From Cytophagales bacterium (GTDB taxonomy: Bacteria > Bacteroidota > Bacteroidia > Cytophagales > Cyclobacteriaceae): a DNA stretch of 10,078 bases. Position numbers and translations under genes: made by a program. This document shows, in pieces, positions 7,388-10,078 of the stretch. Positions within the stretch are counted from its first letter, which is position 1. Every line of letters starts with the position of its first letter. The notes below the pieces were generated by a model. The model saw only the letters and a program-made list of their open reading frames with translations. It had not been told where the DNA came from and searched no databases. The stretch is taken from positions 1 through 10,078 of the forward strand of contig JAJCYL010000277.1 in NCBI GenBank assembly GCA_029262955.1, read 5' to 3'.

Positions 7388-8896
7388 ATGGCAAATAAAG
7401 GAAAAATCACCCAGGTAATTGGTAATGTCGTCGACGTCGCCTTCGATAGTGAAGCCTCCAAATTACCCAACATTTTAGACGCCTTAACCGTCACAAAGGA
7501 CAATGGCCAGGTAGTAGTTCTCGAGTGCCAGCAGCATCTCGGTGAAGATCGGGTAAGAACCATTGCAATGGACGGCACCGAAGGAATGACCAGAGGAATG
7601 GAAGTTTTGGACACCGGAACACCCATTACAATGCCTACTGGTGACAAAATTAAAGGACGTCTATTTAATGTTGTTGGTGAGGCCATTGATGGTATGCCAC
7701 AACCCAAAAGTAGTGGTGGATTGCCTATTCATAGATCTGCTCCAAAGTTTGAGGAGCTATCTACCTCCTCAGAGGTACTTTATACAGGAATAAAGGTGAT
7801 TGACTTACTTGAGCCATACTCTAAAGGTGGTAAGATTGGTCTTTTTGGCGGTGCAGGTGTTGGTAAGACTGTTTTGATTATGGAATTGATCAACAACATA
7901 GCCAAAGCCTATGCGGGTGTATCTGTTTTCGCAGGTGTTGGGGAAAGAACAAGAGAAGGGAACGATTTGCTTCGTGAAATGATCGAATCCGGAGTTATCA
8001 AGTATGGTGACAAATTCGTGAAGAAAATGGAAGAAGGTGATTGGGATTTGGATGCAGTTGATATGAAGGAGCTCGATAAGTCACAGGCAACTTTGGTTTT
8101 TGGACAAATGAACGAGCCTCCCGGGGCGAGGGCAAGAGTGGCACTGTCAGGACTGACTGTTGCTGAATACTTCAGAGATGGAGATGGGCAAGGGCAAGGT
8201 AAAGACATCCTTTTCTTTATCGACAACATTTTTAGATTCACACAGGCAGGTTCAGAGGTGTCGGCCCTATTAGGTAGGATGCCATCAGCGGTAGGATACC
8301 AGCCAACGCTCGCCTCAGAGATGGGTGCCATGCAAGAGAGGATCACCTCAACAAAAAGAGGATCAATCACATCAGTTCAGGCGGTATATGTACCTGCGGA
8401 TGACTTAACTGACCCTGCACCAGCAACAACTTTTGCCCACCTGGATGCAACTACTGTGCTTTCAAGAAAAATTGCTGAATTAGGAATTTACCCTGCGGTT
8501 GATCCCTTGGATTCAACATCAAGAATTCTTGCTCCGGATATTTTGGGTGATGAGCATTACAATTGTGCACAGAGAGTAAAAGAGATTTTACAGAGATATA
8601 AAGAGCTTCAGGACATTATCGCTATCCTTGGAATGGATGAATTGTCTGATGAGGACAAAGAAGCAGTTCACAGAGCCCGAAGGGTACAACGATTCTTAAG
8701 TCAACCATTCCACGTGGCCTCACAGTTTACGGGATTGGATGGAGTCTTGGTAGATATCAAGGATACCATCAAAGGTTTCACTATGATAATGGATGGTGAA
8801 TTAGACCACCTTCCTGAAATGGCCTTTAACCTGGTGGGTAGCATTGAAGATGCGATTGCCAAAGGTGAGAAGATGATGGCTGAAGCAAACGCTTAA
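7388..8896 (+). CDS. atpD: F1F0 ATP synthase subunit beta
   Basis: This 502-aa protein is the catalytic subunit of the F1 head, which makes ATP from ADP and phosphate using the proton or sodium gradient. Visible landmarks are the P-loop GGAGVGKT (154-161), GERTREG with the catalytic glutamate near 186, Walker B-like ILFFIDN (274-280), VPADDLTDPAPATTF (335-349), the family signature PAVDPLDSTS (369-378), and the gamma-contact loop DELSDED (417-423). It is longer than the E. coli subunit. Much of the excess is an extra, mostly charged segment of about 27 residues around 206-232, between REGND and VFGQMNEPPG. All catalytic elements around it are intact. atpC follows after 4 bp, and the other atp genes are not in the window, as is common in Bacteroidota and Chlorobi. 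The ATG at 7388 gives the usual short N-terminus (MANKGKITQVIG). Confidence 0.99.
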   Translation: MANKGKITQVIGNVVDVAFDSEASKLPNILDALTVTKDNGQVVVLECQQHLGEDRVRTIAMDGTEGMTRGMEVLDTGTPITMPTGDKIKGRLFNVVGEAIDGMPQPKSSGGLPIHRSAPKFEELSTSSEVLYTGIKVIDLLEPYSKGGKIGLFGGAGVGKTVLIMELINNIAKAYAGVSVFAGVGERTREGNDLLREMIESGVIKYGDKFVKKMEEGDWDLDAVDMKELDKSQATLVFGQMNEPPGARARVALSGLTVAEYFRDGDGQGQGKDILFFIDNIFRFTQAGSEVSALLGRMPSAVGYQPTLASEMGAMQERITSTKRGSITSVQAVYVPADDLTDPAPATTFAHLDATTVLSRKIAELGIYPAVDPLDSTSRILAPDILGDEHYNCAQRVKEILQRYKELQDIIAILGMDELSDEDKEAVHRARRVQRFLSQPFHVASQFTGLDGVLVDIKDTIKGFTMIMDGELDHLPEMAFNLVGSIEDAIAKGEKMMAEANA

Positions 8897-8900
8897 TCAG

Positions 8901-9167
8901 ATGTATTTAGAAATAGTCACTCCAGATAAGACCCATTTTCAAGGCGAAGTCGATCAAGCTACTTTCCCAGGAAGTGATGGTTCGTTTCAGGTATTGAATA
9001 ACCACGCTCCATTAATTAGTACCTTGGGGAAAGGTGATCTCAGTTACACTAAGATTAGTGAAAAAGATCAGAGTAAGATTAGTGAAGAGGTTTTGATCGT
9101 TAATGGAGGTGTTGTTGAAGTACTTAATAATAGAATTATCGTGTTGGCTGAGTCTATAGAAAAATAA
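8901..9167 (+). CDS. atpC: F1F0 ATP synthase subunit epsilon, short form
   Basis: At 88 aa this protein is only the N-terminal beta-sandwich domain of the epsilon subunit, which joins the gamma shaft to the c-ring. Recognisable stretches are MYLEIVTPDKTHFQGEVDQATFPGSDGSFQVLNNHAPLI (1-39), with the typical PG.DG.F.VL.NHAP motif, and VLIVNGGVVEVLNNRIIVLAESIE (64-87). The C-terminal helical hairpin that inhibits ATP hydrolysis in E. coli and Bacillus (total about 130-140 aa) is absent. The reading frame ends in a normal TAA, with a terminator soon after, so this is a natural short form rather than a truncation by the window or a frameshift. Similar short epsilon subunits are known in Bacteroidota and green sulfur bacteria. 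It is co-transcribed with atpD (4-bp gap). Confidence 0.97.
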   Translation: MYLEIVTPDKTHFQGEVDQATFPGSDGSFQVLNNHAPLISTLGKGDLSYTKISEKDQSKISEEVLIVNGGVVEVLNNRIIVLAESIEK

Positions 9168-9192
9168 GACCATTTATTAGATAAAAATATTG

Positions 9193-9220
9193 GCCATCTC
9201 TATTGGAGATGGCTTTTTTT
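9193..9220 (+). terminator. intrinsic terminator of atpD-atpC
   Basis: GCCATCTC (9193-9200) pairs perfectly with GAGATGGC (9206-9213) around loop TATTG, followed by seven T (9214-9220). It lies 25 bp after the atpC stop codon and marks the left boundary of the repeat array. Confidence 0.92.
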
Positions 9221-9235
9221 ATGCTTAAAATCATT

Positions 9236-9411
9236 GTCATATCGAAGGAGTGGTCAAAACGAACTCAGCTTAATGAATACAAAACCACTGAGATATCCCG
9301 TTTAGGGTTGCCTTTAGTAATGGAACTTCTCACACGTTCGAAGTGACGACACGAGGATAGGGCACCTCCTTTGACAATCCGAAAATTGAAGAACCAAACA
9401 CAAACAACACC
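9236..9411. repeat. array unit 1 (subtype A) with linker
   Basis: The unit opens with GTCATATCGAAGGAG and has the subtype-A block GAACTCAGCT, where CTCAG can pair with CTGAG at 9288-9292. The central stem TCCCGT (9296-9301)/ATGGAA (9320-9325) has one mismatch. It ends with ACGTTCGAAGTGACGA, which is complementary to the opening (GTCA..TCGAA with TTCGA..TGAC). The linker runs from 9350 to 9411. No linker copy precedes this unit, so the array begins here. Confidence 0.8.
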
Positions 9412-9642
9412 GTCATGTCGAAGGAGTAGTTAATAGCGAACCTTCTTAAGTAGTATACAAAACGACTGAGATATCCCGTCAAGGTGTGCCTTTAGTAATG
9501 GGATATGGTCCTCGACATAGCTATCGAAACTCGATGACATGGGCACAAGCGGACGCTTGCGCCAGTGTTTGGGGTTCGATATGAGGATAGAACATCCTCC
9601 TTTGACAATCCTAAAATTGAAGAACCAAACGCAAACAACACC
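9412..9642. repeat. array unit 2 (subtype B, longer) with linker
   Basis: The unit opens with GTCATGTCGAAGGAG and has the subtype-B block GAACCTTCTTAAG instead of CTCAG. The central stem is TCCCGT (9474-9479)/ATGGGA (9498-9503). After GGGATATGGTCCTCG it carries about 54 bp more than the A units, including a GC-rich inverted repeat at 9542-9563. It rejoins the common sequence at TTCGA|TATGAGG, lacking the 8 bp AGTGACGA present in unit 3. The linker is about 9580-9642. Confidence 0.8.
9542..9563. repeat. GC-rich REP-like inverted repeat inside unit 2
   Basis: Arm GGCACAAGCG (9542-9551) pairs with CGCTTGCGCC (9554-9563) at 9 of 10 positions, with one A/C mismatch. It is GC-rich in an otherwise AT-rich region and absent from units 1 and 3. 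Short GC-rich imperfect palindromes of this kind are typical of REP sequences. No transposase of the REP-associated (RAYT) type is in the window. Confidence 0.6.
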
Positions 9643-9819
9643 GTGATATCGAAGGAGAGTTAAAAACTAACTCAGCTAAACGGACTAGTCATCGACTGAG
9701 ATATCCCGTCAAGGTGTGCCTTTAGTTACGGGACTTCTCAACTACGTTCGAAGTGACGATATGAGGATAGGACATCTCCTTTGACAACCCAAATTGAAGT
9801 ACCAAACACAAACAACACC
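9643..9819. repeat. array unit 3 (subtype A) with linker
   Basis: The unit opens with GTGATATCGAAGGAG and has the subtype-A block CTAACTCAGCTAAA. Its central stem is TCCCGT (9704-9709)/ACGGGA (9728-9733), a perfect 6-bp match in this copy. It ends with TACGTTCGAAGTGACGA (9743-9759), as in unit 1. The linker is 9760-9819. The 177-bp period nearly equals unit 1 (176 bp). Confidence 0.8.
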
Positions 9820-9912
9820 GTCATGTCGAGGGAGTGGGTTAAAACGAACCTTCATAATTAGCATCCAAACGACTGAGATATCCCGTTAAGGTTTGCCTTT
9901 AGTAATGGGATC
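9820..9912. repeat. array unit 4 (subtype B), truncated
   Basis: The unit opens with GTCATGTCGAGGGAG and has the subtype-B block GAACCTTCATAA. The central stem is TCCCGT (9881-9886)/ATGGGA (9905-9910). Similarity to unit 2 continues through GTCCTCG (to about 9921) and then stops where the trailer of the rRNA operon begins. The closing arm, GC-rich palindrome and linker are missing. Confidence 0.75.
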
Positions 9913-9936
9913 TCGTCCTCGGTTAATTTTGGGCAT

Positions 9937-9970
9937 AAAAAAAACTCCAAACATTTCTGAATGGAGTTTT
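9937..9970 (-). terminator. intrinsic terminator of the rRNA operon
   Basis: AAAACTCCA (9941-9949) pairs perfectly with TGGAGTTTT (9962-9970) around a 12-nt loop. On the minus strand it is followed by eight T (9944-9937). It lies about 40 nt after the 5S 3' end and should stop transcription coming from the rRNA genes. The plus-strand side has only four T, so termination from the left would be weaker. Confidence 0.8.
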
Positions 9971-9978
9971 GATTCTCC

Positions 9979-9998
9979 TTCGCCGAGGCTTCGGCGAA
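9979..9998. other. strong hairpin in the 5S trailer
   Basis: TTCGCCGA (9979-9986) pairs perfectly with TCGGCGAA (9991-9998) around a 4-nt GGCT loop. It lies between the 5S 3' end and the T-rich terminator and has no T-run on either side. It is therefore more likely an RNA-processing or protective stem, or a short palindromic element, than a terminator. Confidence 0.6.
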
Positions 9999-10010
9999 TA
10001 CAATAAAAAT

Positions 10011-10078
10011 CTGGCGACGACCTACTCTCCCACCTGTTACAGCAGTACCATCGGCGCGGAGGGGCTTAACTTCTCTGT
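10011..10078 (-). rRNA. rrf: 5S ribosomal RNA, 3' part, cut by window edge
   Basis: The minus strand reads ACAGAGAAGTTAAGCCCC at the edge, then GCGCCGATGGTACTGC and TGGGAGAGTAGGTCGTCGCC. These are hallmark segments of bacterial 5S rRNA: the loop-B/helix-III region, the helix-IV/loop-E region and the 3' acceptor strand. The 3' end is placed near 10011. About 45 nt of the 5' part lie beyond the window, presumably preceded by the 23S gene. The operon is convergent with atpD-atpC. Confidence 0.93.

Larger units (their letters stand above)
9236..9912. repeat. alternating A-B-A-B tandem array of four long imperfect repeats
   Basis: This gene-free stretch contains four related units starting at 9236, 9412, 9643 and 9820. 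Each opens with GTcATrTCGArGGAG. Each has a central block CTGAGATATCCCGT, then an 18-nt segment containing GCCTTTAGT, and then AyGGrA. Units are joined by a conserved linker of about 60 nt (GAGGATAG, CCTTTGACAAyCC, ATTGAAG, ACCAAAC, CAAACAACACC). Units 1 and 3 share subtype features, as do units 2 and 4, so unit 1 to 3 and unit 2 to 4 are spaced 407 and 408 bp. This indicates amplification of a dimer. No long open reading frame or transposase is present. The array fills the space between the atpC terminator and the rRNA operon terminator. Its function is unknown; a BIME/REP-like intergenic element or a structured RNA are possibilities. Confidence 0.85.

Noticed and set aside
7909..8370. 153-codon open frame on the minus strand inside atpD
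   Set aside because: It is a shadow of the highly conserved atpD coding sequence, with no start signal or recognisable protein.
9370..9787. TTGACA boxes in the linkers as sigma-70 -35 elements
   Set aside because: Each linker contains CTTTGACAA, but no matching -10 follows at 16-18 bp, and Bacteroidota primary promoters use a different consensus.
9236..9912. CRISPR array
   Set aside because: Units are about 177-231 bp long and the linkers are conserved rather than unique. There are no 25-40 bp identical repeats with variable spacers, and no cas genes.
9236..9912. Insertion sequence or transposon
   Set aside because: Inverted sequences within units (GTCA..TCGAA/TTCGA..TGAC) recall terminal repeats, but no transposase frame, IR-bounded body or clear target-site duplication is present. 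A MITE-like origin remains possible.
1..10078. Defence island or other accessory system
   Set aside because: All protein genes are housekeeping or small Bacteroidota families. There are no nucleases, toxins, integrases or phage genes, and no clear compositional break within the coding regions.

Overview
The window looks like chromosomal DNA from a member of the Bacteroidota, probably of the Cytophagales type. Translation starts lack Shine-Dalgarno motifs and instead follow A/T-rich leaders. Several upstream regions carry the phylum's TTTG / TAnnTTTG promoter pattern. The gene content also fits: a DUF2911 protein, a one-domain ATP synthase epsilon subunit, atpD-atpC apart from the other atp genes, and a beta subunit with an extra segment. 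The assignment is inferred from these traits, not from a database comparison.

Left part (1-3666): the window opens inside a tRNA-Asn(GUU) gene on the minus strand. A lone TPR-like lipoprotein gene follows on the plus strand (289-1089). It converges with three minus-strand genes: a lipoprotein amidohydrolase, a membrane-anchored DUF2911 protein and a small TerB-like protein. A clear terminator separates DUF2911 from the amidohydrolase, so these two are probably separate transcription units.

Middle (3750-7305): a complete UvrD/PcrA-type DNA repair helicase is followed 52 bp later by a two-TM sensor histidine kinase with no adjacent response regulator. The gap between them contains a perfect 16-bp palindrome.

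Right part (7309-9220): atpD and atpC, the F1 ATP synthase beta and epsilon subunits, form a tight two-gene operon. It has a good Bacteroidota-type promoter and a strong intrinsic terminator.

Far right (9236-10078): a gene-free stretch of about 700 bp holds four long imperfect tandem repeats of about 177-231 bp. They alternate between two subtypes in A-B-A-B order with a dimer period of about 407 bp. After them come the terminator of an rRNA operon on the minus strand and the 3' part of its 5S rRNA gene, cut by the window edge. The array therefore lies between two convergent transcription units.

Most of the window is ordinary housekeeping DNA. The alternating repeat array, with a conserved hairpin in every unit, is the one structure not explained by known gene families. 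I see no defence system, CRISPR array, transposase or other mobile gene.
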